Assembly (NCBI GenBank): GCA_022844345.1
Contig: JALHLU010000003.1
Coordinates: 310,001-374,000 of the forward strand
Length of the DNA stretch: 64,000 nt
Direction of reading: 5' to 3'
Source: Hyphomonadaceae bacterium
GTDB taxonomy: Bacteria; Pseudomonadota; Alphaproteobacteria; Caulobacterales; Hyphomonadaceae
The position numbers were made by a program, and so were the translations under genes. Within the stretch, counting starts at the first letter, position 1; the number at the start of each line of letters is the position of its first letter. Positions 46,266 through 54,759 of this stretch are shown piece by piece. Under the pieces are notes generated by a model that was given only the letters and a program-made list of their open reading frames with translations, was not told the origin of the DNA and made no database searches.

Positions 46266-47300
46266 ATGCACCTGCGCAACCTCGCGCTGATCGCCGCGCT
46301 GTGCAGCGCAACATCATTTGCCGCATTTGCGCAGACAGCACCGGTCGACAAGTCGCCGCGCACGAGCTGGGGGGCGCCTGACCTCCAGGGCTTCTGGACG
46401 AACACCTCGCTCACCACGATGCAACGCCCGGCCGGCGCAGAGGGGCTCGTACTGGATGAGGCAGCTGCAGAACGCCTCGCGCGCCGGAATGTTTACTCCG
46501 CGGCCGCCCGCGAGGAAGCCGGCGCTTCGGAGATTGACGAAGCGTCGTCGCAGCAGCTGCTGGCGGACGGCAACGCCTCGCGCGCCTACAACCGGTTCTG
46601 GATGGACCCCGGCCAGAGCTATGCCCGGGTGAAGGGCGAGTATCGCTCATCCTGGATCACGTCACCGGCCGACGGGCGCATCCCCTACAGCGAGGCTGGC
46701 ATCCGCGCCAACACTCGCAGCGGCGGCTTTGACGATTTCGAGATTCGTCCGCTGGCTGAACGCTGCATCATGAGTTTCACCGGCGGCGCCGGCCCGGTGA
46801 TGAACAATGGGATGTACAACAATACCTATCAGATCGTGCAGACGCCCGGCGCGGTGATGATCCTGACAGAGATGGTTCACGACGTCCGCGTCATTCCGAT
46901 TGGCGGCAAGCATGGCCCCGTGGAAATCCCGAAATGGGGCGGCGATTCTGTCGGGTGGTATGAGGGCGACACGCTTGTCGTCGAGACAGTCAATTCCCAC
47001 CCGAAGCAGCGTTCCTACATCTCCACCGCCGGCAAGGTCACTGAGCGCTTCACGCGGTGGTCAGCGGACGAGATCTTCTACGAGTTCCGCGTCGAGGATC
47101 CGGTGCTGTACAACCGGCCCTGGGGTGGTGAAATGGCCCTCCGCGTTTCCTCGGAGCCGCTCTACGAATATGCCTGCCACGAAGGAAATCACGCCCTCCC
47201 CGGCATCCTCGCCGGCGCCCGGCAACTGGAGCGCGAGGGCCGTCCGCACCCGGAAGAGAAGCCGATCTTTGCAGGCGTGGATGTGTCGGACGGCGAATAG
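46266..47300 (+). CDS. Conserved secreted protein of unknown function
   Basis: The 344-residue protein has a signal peptide (LALIAALCSATSFAAFAQ). The mature region contains WGAPDLQGFWTNTSLTTMQRP, RCIMSFTGGAGPVMNNGMYNN, VRVIPIGGKHGP and GWYEGDTLVVETVN. The order of these blocks recurs in uncharacterised secreted proteins of sphingomonads and acidobacteria, but I cannot attach a function. GGAGGAG lies just upstream of ATG 46266. It is divergent from the EF-G-like gene. Confidence 0.8.
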   Translation: MHLRNLALIAALCSATSFAAFAQTAPVDKSPRTSWGAPDLQGFWTNTSLTTMQRPAGAEGLVLDEAAAERLARRNVYSAAAREEAGASEIDEASSQQLLADGNASRAYNRFWMDPGQSYARVKGEYRSSWITSPADGRIPYSEAGIRANTRSGGFDDFEIRPLAERCIMSFTGGAGPVMNNGMYNNTYQIVQTPGAVMILTEMVHDVRVIPIGGKHGPVEIPKWGGDSVGWYEGDTLVVETVNSHPKQRSYISTAGKVTERFTRWSADEIFYEFRVEDPVLYNRPWGGEMALRVSSEPLYEYACHEGNHALPGILAGARQLEREGRPHPEEKPIFAGVDVSDGE

Positions 47301-47357
47301 CAACAGACCTTGCCGGTAAATCGACCCTCAGCACATGAACGGGGGCCGCTTGACCTG

Positions 47358-48338
47358 TTACCTCACCTTGACGGCAAGATCCGGAAACACCTTGCCGACC
47401 TTGGCGAGCAGATAGTCGCCATATGTCCCTTCGAAGGTGTGAACGTTGGTCCGGTCCCACCGCTCTCCGCTGTCGTCGCGCGCAAGATTGCCGGGCAGCG
47501 GCGCGATGCGCGCCTCGAAGGCGGGATCGAAGAAGAACGTAAAAGAAAGACGCGACCGGCCGCTGGAGTTCAACACGCGGTGCGGGGTCGAGCGGTAGAC
47601 GCCGCCTGTGAGCCTGTCGAGCATGTCTCCAATATTGCACACAAGTGCGCCAGGGATGGGCGGGGCGGAAATCCACCCACATGGCGTCTTCACTTCAAGG
47701 CCGCCATTGTTGTCCTGAGCCAGCAAGGTGAGCAGGCCATAGTCAGTGTGCTCTCCCACGCCCCAGCCTTCCCCGGAGTGCGACGCGGGATAATGGAAGA
47801 TACGGAAGAGCATTGTCGGCCGCGCCGTATAAGCATCGCGGAAATAATGGGCATCAAGACCTAGGCTGATCGCTATGCCTTCCATGATCGCGTGGGCCGT
47901 CTGCTCCGCGCCAGACATGAACCCTTCGACTGCGCCGCGTAGCTCCGGCACGGCTTCCGGGTAGAGATTGCGCCCATGCAGCGGCAGCTGCGCCGCCACG
48001 CGCGGGTCATTCAGGTGCAGATCCTCGCCGAGATAGAGCCCTTCCTTGATGTCGGGCTGGCCAGACGTCAGCTCGCCGCCGACCGGAAAGAACCCGCGCC
48101 AGGCGCGTTCGCCGCGGGCCATGGCGATTTTCATCTTCTCCGCCTCCGGCAAGGCGAAGAAGCGCCGGCTGGCCGCATCCATTTGCGCCAGCGTGGCATC
48201 CGAAATTGTGTGACCCGAGGCATAGAAGAAACCCAGCGACCGGCAGGCCGCACCGATCCGCCCGGCCGTGTCCGCGCGCGCGGCGGCCTGGCGCCCGAAC
48301 AGGGGCGAAACATTGATGACGGGCAACTGCTCGCTCAT
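47358..48338 (-). CDS. 2-oxoglutarate/Fe(II)-dependent dioxygenase, isopenicillin-N-synthase family
   Basis: The 326-residue protein has the N-terminal non-haem dioxygenase domain ([21 protein letters not shown]). The jelly-roll core has iron ligands His and Asp in [17 protein letters not shown] and the third His in [25 protein letters not shown], where the Arg-x-Ser binds 2-oxoglutarate. Substrate is unknown; family members range from gibberellin-like to small-molecule hydroxylases. The gene is convergent with the unknown secreted protein gene. Confidence 0.9.
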   Translation of the reverse strand: MSEQLPVINVSPLFGRQAAARADTAGRIGAACRSLGFFYASGHTISDATLAQMDAASRRFFALPEAEKMKIAMARGERAWRGFFPVGGELTSGQPDIKEGLYLGEDLHLNDPRVAAQLPLHGRNLYPEAVPELRGAVEGFMSGAEQTAHAIMEGIAISLGLDAHYFRDAYTARPTMLFRIFHYPASHSGEGWGVGEHTDYGLLTLLAQDNNGGLEVKTPCGWISAPPIPGALVCNIGDMLDRLTGGVYRSTPHRVLNSSGRSRLSFTFFFDPAFEARIAPLPGNLARDDSGERWDRTNVHTFEGTYGDYLLAKVGKVFPDLAVKVR

Positions 48339-48594
48339 GGCCCATCCTGGGCTGTGTGGTGCCGCAGCTCAAGCGAGCCGGTCTCAAGAGAAGCCCGGAC
48401 CCGAAGTCGTCCACCCGGCCGCCCCAGCATGGCTTGCGGGATGTGGCAGGCCGCGCCCTGCAGCCGAGCCATCACATCCCAAGAGCCGCGGGCATTCCAT
48501 AGTTTTCAGGGATTCACCGAGCAAACGGCTGTCGCGCCAACGCCCTTGCGCCCGTCCCCGGCCGCATATACAACGCCGCCTCCATCGACAGGCC

Positions 48595-48671
48595 GCGCCC
48601 GTAGCTCAGCTGGATAGAGCACCAGACTACGAATCTGGGGGTCAGAGGTTCGAATCCTTTCGGGCGCGCCA
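48595..48671 (+). tRNA. tRNA-Arg (ACG anticodon)
   Basis: A 77-nt cloverleaf has acceptor stem GCGCCCG/CGGGCGC, D arm, anticodon stem CCAGA/TCTGG with loop CTACGAA (ACG, read as inosine), T arm AGAGG-TTCGAAT-CCTTT and coded CCA. It lies between a dioxygenase gene and a P1 peptidase gene with no integrase nearby. Confidence 0.95.
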
Positions 48672-48696
48672 GGTGGTCCTTCTCTGATCGTGATCG

Positions 48697-49722
48697 TCAG
48701 CGGGCGGCGTGGACGCCGCGGGCGATGGCGCGGGCGAGCGTGCTGGCGGCTAGCTCGCCAAGGCGGGCGATCAGGAACGGCCGCAGGCCGGGCGACTGAT
48801 GCTGCGCAGTGGACAGGCAGAACACGACATCGCCATCGAACGGCGCAAAGGCAGGCCGCACTGCGCGCGCTATGCCCGCCAGCGCCATCTTTGCGACGCG
48901 CTGGGCCTCGGCCGGCGTCAACGCAACGTTGACCGCAACACACCCGAGCGTGGTGTTGGTGCGTCCGCCTGTTTCGGGCGCAACCAGCGGCTGCATGCCA
49001 GGATTGCTCTTGGCCTGACCCCAGTCATCAAGATCGAATGAGACATCCAGCGGCGGCCGCGCGCCGCCGAACTCCCACCCCCGGTCCGGAGTGGTCTGTT
49101 CGAACGGCCATGCCCAGAAGGCTTCAGTCCCGGGGATACGAACCGAGCCATGGGCGTTGACAGCCGCAAGCGCGCCAACGATGAGGCCGTCATGCGTCAC
49201 AACACTGGCCGAGCCGAGGCCGCCCGGCTCATCCCCCGCTCTCGCGCCCAACCCCGCGCCGACGCGGCCAACGTCGTGCCGCTCTGAGCACGTCTTCAAT
49301 GCCTGCATGCCAAGATCGCGATAGGGCGGCCACTCGCCCCATGCCTTGTCGCCGCCATTGGCGAGATCGTAGAGGATCGCCGCCGGCACGATCGGCGAGA
49401 CCGGCACGCCGGACCGGCCAACCAGCGCATAGCCATGCCCTTGGGCGCCAAGCGCGGACGCGACCCCGTCCGCCGCCGCGAGCCCGTAGACTGATCCGCC
49501 GGAGAGCACGATGGCGTCGACTGCATCGACCAGCGTGTCGGTCGCCAGCGCATCGGTTTCGCGCGTGCCCGGCCCGCCGCCGGCAACAGCAACAGCGGCC
49601 ACGGCGCGGGCATGAGGGCGGATGACGGTGACCCCGGTCGCCGCCACGGGATCTTGAGCATTGCCGACAGCGAGTCCGCCGACGTCGGTTATGAGATTCA
49701 GTGGGCCAGGGCGAGCGGTCAT
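48697..49722 (-). CDS. P1-family peptidase (DmpA/L-aminopeptidase D-esterase type)
   Basis: From ATG 49722 the protein is 341 residues. Family features are the N-terminal LNLITDVGGLAVGNAQDP, the GGGPGTRETDAL block, VDAIVLSGGSVYGLAAADGV, and the region GRTNTTLGCVAVNVALT. There, autocleavage before a Thr of NTT would generate the N-terminal nucleophile and two subunits, as in S58/P1 enzymes. The N-terminal extension of the open frame (to 50085) overlaps the divergent gene and looks non-coding. The substrate is unknown; D- or beta-aminopeptides are known for relatives. Confidence 0.88.
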   Translation of the reverse strand: MTARPGPLNLITDVGGLAVGNAQDPVAATGVTVIRPHARAVAAVAVAGGGPGTRETDALATDTLVDAVDAIVLSGGSVYGLAAADGVASALGAQGHGYALVGRSGVPVSPIVPAAILYDLANGGDKAWGEWPPYRDLGMQALKTCSERHDVGRVGAGLGARAGDEPGGLGSASVVTHDGLIVGALAAVNAHGSVRIPGTEAFWAWPFEQTTPDRGWEFGGARPPLDVSFDLDDWGQAKSNPGMQPLVAPETGGRTNTTLGCVAVNVALTPAEAQRVAKMALAGIARAVRPAFAPFDGDVVFCLSTAQHQSPGLRPFLIARLGELAASTLARAIARGVHAAR

Positions 49723-49839
49723 GAGGCGCCTCGGTGCATTTTCACAAGCCTCACAGCACGGTTGAGTTGCCGTCGCCGCAGGACGGTATAAGCCCTGTAT
49801 GACGGTGCGGCGCTGGCCGTGCAACAATGAGGTATCGAA

Positions 49840-51639
49840 ATGCGCGCGGTCGGATTGTCCTACAGACTGTTTGGACGCCTCACGCTGTTGGGCAGTCTGC
49901 TGTCGCTGAGTCTGGCCGCATGCGTTGCGCCGCTCGAACCCTCGCCAGGTGTTACTCAGGACCCGGCCGCATGGCGGTTGTCGGATCGGTCGATGGCTGC
50001 GGCGGCCGACAAGCGCGCTGTGGAAGCTGCGCTCGAGGTGATGAAAGCAGGCGGCAGCGCTGTCGATGCCGCCATCGCGGCGCACGCCGTGCTCGGTCTG
50101 GTGGAGCCGCAGAGCTCGGGCCTCGGCGGAGGCGGCTACATGGTGGTCTACGATCGCAAGACCAATACGACCACAGTGTTTGACGGCCGCGAGACTGCGC
50201 CGGCCGCGGCCACCGCAGACTATTTCACAGTGGATGGTCAGAACCTCGGTTTCCTGCAGGCGATACTGTCAGGCAGGTCGGTGGGAACGCCGGGAGCCAT
50301 TGCGCTCTACAAGGCGGCCCACGACAGGTATGGCAAGCGGCCCTGGGCGTCGAACTTCGACGCGGCGATCAAGCTCGCCGATGAAGGCTTCATCGTCAGT
50401 CCACGCCTCGCCGGATCGCTGGGCCCGCGCTTCCAGAGCGGGCCGCTTGGGACATCCCCCACAGCGGCGGCCTACTTCTTTCCGAACGGTAAAGCACTTG
50501 CGGTCGGCGACCGCCGCACCAATCCGGAATATGCAGCCACGCTTCGCGCAGTGGCCAAGGATGGTCCGTCCGCCTTTTATTCTGGCAAAATCGCCGAAGA
50601 CATCGTCGCCACCGTGCAGGCAGGCGACATACAGGGCGCGCTATCGCTGCAGGATCTCGCCAGCTATCGGGCGATCGAGAAACCAGCGCTGTGCGGCTCG
50701 TTCGATGTGTATCGCATCTGCTCGGCGCCGCCCTCATCGTCCGGCGGCGTGGCGATGAACCAGATCATGTCGCTCTATGCGGAGATCGTCTCGCAGAACG
50801 ACGATTTTACCGATGAGACCTTATTGCGCGATTTCGTGCTAGCGCAGCAGCTGGGCTACGCTGACCGCGACCACTATGTCGCTGATTCCGATCATGTCAC
50901 CGTTCCGGTCGCAGACCTGCTCAACCCCGCCTACATCACTGCGCGCGCGACAAGCGGCTTCGATCCGGGAGAGGCGCCGATGCCGGGCGATCCGGGCGCC
51001 GTGCTGCACGGCAAGCCGATCGTGGACATGTGGGGCCGCGACGCCAACACGGCCCAAGCGGGCACGACGCACCTGTCATTTGTCGACTTCGAGGGCAACG
51101 CCGTATCGTTCACGGCGACGATCGAAGGGCCGTTCGGGTCGCAGCGCTGGACCAACGGGTTCCTGCTCAATAACGAACTGACGGACTTCACGCGACCGCC
51201 GGCATTGGGCGGCAAGCCCGTCGCCAACGCGCCGGGGCCCGGCAAGCGGCCGCGCTCGTCAATGTCCCCCACCATCGTTTTCGACGAGGCCGGCGACGTT
51301 TTCATGGTGACGGGCTCACCGGGCGGGAACTCGATTGTCGGCTATGTCTCCAAGACTCTGGTGGCCGTGCTCGACTGGGGCCGTACAGCACAGGAAGCAG
51401 CTGCCCTGCCCAACGTGGTCGCGCGTGGCCAGACGGTGCGTGTAGAGACTTCCGACGCGAAGGCTGGACCCAACGCCACTGGCAAGCAGTGGGCGGATAT
51501 CCTGACGCAGGAAGGCTTCAAAGTGCAAGAGGTGTCCGGCGAGGTCTCTGGTCTCAACCTGATCGTGGCGCGCAAGGATCATCTCGAAGGCGGGTCCGAC
51601 CCGAGGCGCGAGGGCGTGGCGCTCGAAGCCGTACGCTAG
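49840..51639 (+). CDS. ggt: Gamma-glutamyltransferase lipoprotein
   Basis: The 599-residue periplasmic enzyme has a lipoprotein signal (LLSLSLAACVAP), the N-terminal GGSAVDAAIAAHAVLGLVEPQ and SSGLGGGGYMVVYD. The predicted autoprocessing Thr409 starts TTHLSFVD. It releases or transfers the gamma-glutamyl group of glutathione. The pocket segment SSMSPTIVFD and GSPGGNSI follow. A lipoprotein anchor is unusual for Ggt but seen in some Gram-negatives. Confidence 0.93.
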   Translation: MRAVGLSYRLFGRLTLLGSLLSLSLAACVAPLEPSPGVTQDPAAWRLSDRSMAAAADKRAVEAALEVMKAGGSAVDAAIAAHAVLGLVEPQSSGLGGGGYMVVYDRKTNTTTVFDGRETAPAAATADYFTVDGQNLGFLQAILSGRSVGTPGAIALYKAAHDRYGKRPWASNFDAAIKLADEGFIVSPRLAGSLGPRFQSGPLGTSPTAAAYFFPNGKALAVGDRRTNPEYAATLRAVAKDGPSAFYSGKIAEDIVATVQAGDIQGALSLQDLASYRAIEKPALCGSFDVYRICSAPPSSSGGVAMNQIMSLYAEIVSQNDDFTDETLLRDFVLAQQLGYADRDHYVADSDHVTVPVADLLNPAYITARATSGFDPGEAPMPGDPGAVLHGKPIVDMWGRDANTAQAGTTHLSFVDFEGNAVSFTATIEGPFGSQRWTNGFLLNNELTDFTRPPALGGKPVANAPGPGKRPRSSMSPTIVFDEAGDVFMVTGSPGGNSIVGYVSKTLVAVLDWGRTAQEAAALPNVVARGQTVRVETSDAKAGPNATGKQWADILTQEGFKVQEVSGEVSGLNLIVARKDHLEGGSDPRREGVALEAVR

Positions 51640-51776
51640 CACCCCCGCGCGGTTAAGCCTTACAGCATCGTCACGCGGGAACCCGGCAATGCCCGGAACC
51701 CGCACATGGCCTTGACGTTCAACTCCCGAGGCGGCGGCGCACGGCCGGCGCGAACGACATCATCAGGAGAGACGTG

Positions 51777-52379
51777 ATGCAGGCAAAGTTCCCGCTGTTA
51801 CTGGCAGCTTCCGCGTTGGCTCTAAGCCTTGCGGCCTGCGGCCCCGAAAATCCCCAAAGCCAGGCCAGCAATGCGACCGAGGTCGCGCTGGACGACAACA
51901 GGACGGTCGTCACCGAAGAGGTGGACGCGGGCGTTATGAACTTCGTCGAGAAGGCATCGCTCTCGGACATGTATGAAATCGAATCCGCGAAGCTGGCGCT
52001 CGAGCGTTCGAAGGTGCAGGCCGTCAAGGACTATGCGCAGGCCATGCACGATGCGCACATGGCCTCGTCGCGGGAGCTCATGTCCCTCGCTGCCGGCGCC
52101 CTTGTCACCCCGCCTACGCAGCTGGACAGCCACTTCTCAGGCCAGCTGGACCAGTTGCGCGAGGCATCGGTCGAGGACTTCGACGACCGCTATCTCGATC
52201 AACAGACCGAAGCCCACGAGAACACGTTGAGCCTGATGCGCGACTTCGCCAGCGATGGCAGGGATGCAGGCCTGCAGAGCTTCGCCCAGAAAATGGCGCC
52301 GATCATCGAGGCCCATCTCACACGGGTCAAAGCGCTGGACGACTCAGACGCCGACGAAGTCACGACGTCGCCGAGCTAA
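51777..52379 (+). CDS. DUF4142 lipoprotein
   Basis: The 200-residue protein has a lipoprotein signal (LLLAASALALSLAAC). An all-helical DUF4142 domain follows, with FVEKASLSDMYEIESAKLALERS, VKDYAQAMHDAHMASSRELM and the EAHENTLSLMRDFAS block. Some DUF4142 proteins are ferritin-like, but no metal site is clear here. ATG 51777 is preferred to the adjacent GTG 51774; AGGAGA is upstream. Confidence 0.85.
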   Translation: MQAKFPLLLAASALALSLAACGPENPQSQASNATEVALDDNRTVVTEEVDAGVMNFVEKASLSDMYEIESAKLALERSKVQAVKDYAQAMHDAHMASSRELMSLAAGALVTPPTQLDSHFSGQLDQLREASVEDFDDRYLDQQTEAHENTLSLMRDFASDGRDAGLQSFAQKMAPIIEAHLTRVKALDDSDADEVTTSPS

Positions 52380-52402
52380 CACTGCACGGCATTCAACGGA
52401 TG

Positions 52403-52432
52403 ATGGGCGGTAGCAGCAACGCTGCCGCCCAT
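52403..52432 (+). terminator. Terminator between convergent DUF4142 and sensor-kinase genes
   Basis: A 12-bp stem (ATGGGCGGTAGC, one G-T pair, 6-base loop) lies 24 bp after the DUF4142 stop and is followed by CAGCGTTTGG. The T run is short, so termination may be partial. It is placed on the plus strand but could serve both genes. Confidence 0.65.
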
Positions 52433-52452
52433 CAGCGTTTGGCGAGGAGCCT

Positions 52453-53946
52453 TCAACCGCAAGCTGGCGTGCGCAGGGTAAAGCAGGCGCCGTCCGGCCC
52501 GTTGCGTGTCAGTTCGAGATCGCCCTTCATGCCGCGCGCAAGCTCCCGCGCAATGGCGAGCCCCAGGCCTGCCCCGCCCCGCGAGGCGGAGCCTGTGAAA
52601 GGCTGGAACAGACGTTTCAGAACGGCGTCCGGAACACCCGGACCGTTGTCGGATACGTCCACAATCGCCATGTCGCCTTCGCGGCGGATAGAGGCCCAGA
52701 CCTTACCGGGTTCGCGCCGGCCCGCCTGATCGCGAATGGCTCGCGCAGAATTTCGGACCAGGTTCGCGATGATGCGATGGACATGATCAGGATCGGCGAA
52801 GGCGGTCACGGGCGCATCCGCATCAATATGCCACGCGATCTCGCCGCATCCCGTCATCGCCTCGGCTGCGGCCTCTTCGATTGCCGGCTTAAGATTCACC
52901 GCTCCAAGGCTCGGCAGTGAAGGTTCGGCACGACCGTAGCTCAACGTCGCCTCGGCAAGATTGATCGCGCGCTCGATCGCGCGCTCAAGGCGCGGTGCGG
53001 CGCGCTTCACACGGGGATCGTCGGACTGGGACAAGCCCTCCGACACGATCTGGGCGGCAGACAGCGAGTTGCGAAGGTCATGGTTGATCTTTGCGACTGC
53101 CTCGCCCAGTTCGGCGAGGCGCTTGCGCTGGCGAAGGGACGCGGAGACCGTTCGCTGCATGCTCTGAAGCGCGGAGTTCGCGCGCTGCATCTCATCACTT
53201 TCTCCGGGCATGGAGTCGATGACCGCAGCCTCTGGCGATTGCGCAAACGCCACGATGCCATCCGTCAGCCGTCGCATGGGGCGCACCACCAGCCGATAGA
53301 TCGCAAAATAGACAAGAGCGCCCACGACCGCAGACACGATCAACGACACCAACAGCAATGTTCGCGAGAAAGCGATCAGGCCGTCCTTCAACGCCACCTC
53401 GGGAACGATGATCTCCATCACGGCGTCCTGCGTCATGGATGGCGTGATGATCACACGCAGGAACCGGCCCTTGGGCGCGAACATGTGGCCGAAGGCCCCA
53501 AGGGTGCCATCGATCATGCCTTCCGAACGCAGGTCGATCGCAACCAGTTCTCCCGTAATCTCGATGGAAGGCGGCAGGATCTCGCCGCGGAAATCCTGCT
53601 CCTGGACGACAACCGAGACGACCTGCGCCTGGCTGAGCAGCTGGCGCGAGAGTTCCTCGCTCACCCGGCCATCCGGGGCCGCCTCAACTGCTAGCGCTGC
53701 GATCTGTGCGGCCTGCGCACGGGTAGCCAGCCAGCTGTTGCGATATGTGCCCGCGAGAACCGGGTAAATCAGCAATTCGGCAAACAGCACAAAGCCAGCC
53801 GTGAGCAGCAGAAGACGGCCGCGCAAGCTCGAAAAAAGCCGAGGCTTCGCGGCGGATACCGGCTCCACCACGGCAATGCCGGCTTCAAACTGATGCGCTT
53901 CGCTCAGTTTTTCGTCCCCATGTATTCGGCGAAGGGCGTTGTGCAC
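52453..53946 (-). CDS. Sensor histidine kinase (HAMP type)
   Basis: From GTG 53946 the protein is 497 residues. It has one membrane helix near 50-70, a periplasmic sensor region, a second helix (RTLLLVSLIVSAVVGALVYFAIY), HAMP-like linker, phosphoacceptor His in AKINHDLRNSLSAAQIV and an ATPase domain (IIANLVRNSARAIRDQ, DNGPGVP, GGAGLGLAIA). No response regulator gene is adjacent. The start is uncertain: no Met precedes the signal-anchor and the open frame runs to 54462. A short frame with a strong ribosome-binding site overlaps the start (see findings). Confidence 0.85.
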   Translation of the reverse strand: MHNALRRIHGDEKLSEAHQFEAGIAVVEPVSAAKPRLFSSLRGRLLLLTAGFVLFAELLIYPVLAGTYRNSWLATRAQAAQIAALAVEAAPDGRVSEELSRQLLSQAQVVSVVVQEQDFRGEILPPSIEITGELVAIDLRSEGMIDGTLGAFGHMFAPKGRFLRVIITPSMTQDAVMEIIVPEVALKDGLIAFSRTLLLVSLIVSAVVGALVYFAIYRLVVRPMRRLTDGIVAFAQSPEAAVIDSMPGESDEMQRANSALQSMQRTVSASLRQRKRLAELGEAVAKINHDLRNSLSAAQIVSEGLSQSDDPRVKRAAPRLERAIERAINLAEATLSYGRAEPSLPSLGAVNLKPAIEEAAAEAMTGCGEIAWHIDADAPVTAFADPDHVHRIIANLVRNSARAIRDQAGRREPGKVWASIRREGDMAIVDVSDNGPGVPDAVLKRLFQPFTGSASRGGAGLGLAIARELARGMKGDLELTRNGPDGACFTLRTPACG

Positions 53947-54192
53947 AAATGCGGCGGCATGTCCGCCGTCTCCTCCTGGCTTGAAGGCACGCAACTTTGT
54001 GCCTTCCGTAGGTTCACGCCCGGCTCCCCATCCGGTCGCGTCCTTTTTGCTTTGTATACCTGAGTTGAACGTGAAACGGATTGCAAATCCGTCGCAGGGG
54101 CGCTTTATCAGGCTCTTGCTTGCCACGCTTGACTCGGGGGGGACGTGACTGTAGTTCCCCCGGCTCCGCGAAGGAATAAGGGGCAGTGACCC

Positions 54193-54333
54193 GTGTCCAC
54201 CAAGAGGACTTTTCAACCGAGCAACCTGAAGCGCAAGCGGCGCCACGGGTTCCGCTCGCGCATGGCGACCAAGAACGGCCAGAAGATCCTGGCCGCTCGC
54301 CGCGCCAAGGGCCGCAAGCGTTTGAGCGCCTAG
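54193..54333 (+). CDS. rpmH: Ribosomal protein bL34
   Basis: A 46-residue basic protein starts at GTG 54193 and reads [11 protein letters not shown], then [13 protein letters not shown] and [13 protein letters not shown], the standard L34 sequence with two extra N-terminal residues. It is directly followed by rnpA, the usual pair. Confidence 0.95.
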   Translation: MSTKRTFQPSNLKRKRRHGFRSRMATKNGQKILAARRAKGRKRLSA

Positions 54334-54353
54334 GCGCCATCGACCGCAATCCA

Positions 54354-54755
54354 TTGCCGGTTCTGATCGAACGCCTCCGCGTTCGTCGTGAATTTCTATA
54401 TGTTGCAGAGGGTTACGCCGAGCGCCGCCGCCTTGTGGTGGTTCAGGCGCGCCGTCGCACACCGCCCCGCTCTCTACTCGGCCTGGGGTTCACGGCCACC
54501 AAGAAGGTCGGCGGCTCAGTTGTCCGCAACCGGGCCCGGCGGCGTCTTCGGGAGGCCGCCCGCCTCCTGATGCCTGGCCTTGGTGTCGCTGGCGTCGACT
54601 ATGTCCTGATCGCCCGCCAGGAAACAGGCGCGGCCGCATGGCCCCGTTTGCTTGACGATCTGGAAAAGGCATTGATAAGCCTCCGCCGCCGTTTCATTCC
54701 CGGTGACGTCGCCCCCCCGTCGGGCGCCGGACCCATCCCTCCCGCCAGGGCTTGA
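54354..54755 (+). CDS. rnpA: Ribonuclease P protein component
   Basis: The 133-residue protein binds RNase P RNA and helps 5' tRNA processing. It contains the family blocks LPVLIERLRVRREFLYVAEG and GFTATKKVGGSVVRNRARRRLREAARL with the RNR motif. The start is set at TTG 54354, where the RnpA-type N-terminus begins; there is no clear ribosome-binding site. It ends 4 bp before yidC. No yidD-like gene separates them, which is a simpler layout than in many bacteria. Confidence 0.9.
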   Translation: MPVLIERLRVRREFLYVAEGYAERRRLVVVQARRRTPPRSLLGLGFTATKKVGGSVVRNRARRRLREAARLLMPGLGVAGVDYVLIARQETGAAAWPRLLDDLEKALISLRRRFIPGDVAPPSGAGPIPPARA

Positions 54756-54759
54756 TCCC

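Noticed and set aside
48595-48671. tRNA-Arg as an attachment site for an integrated element
   Set aside because: No integrase or direct repeat of the tRNA 3' end is seen nearby, and the flanking genes look chromosomal.
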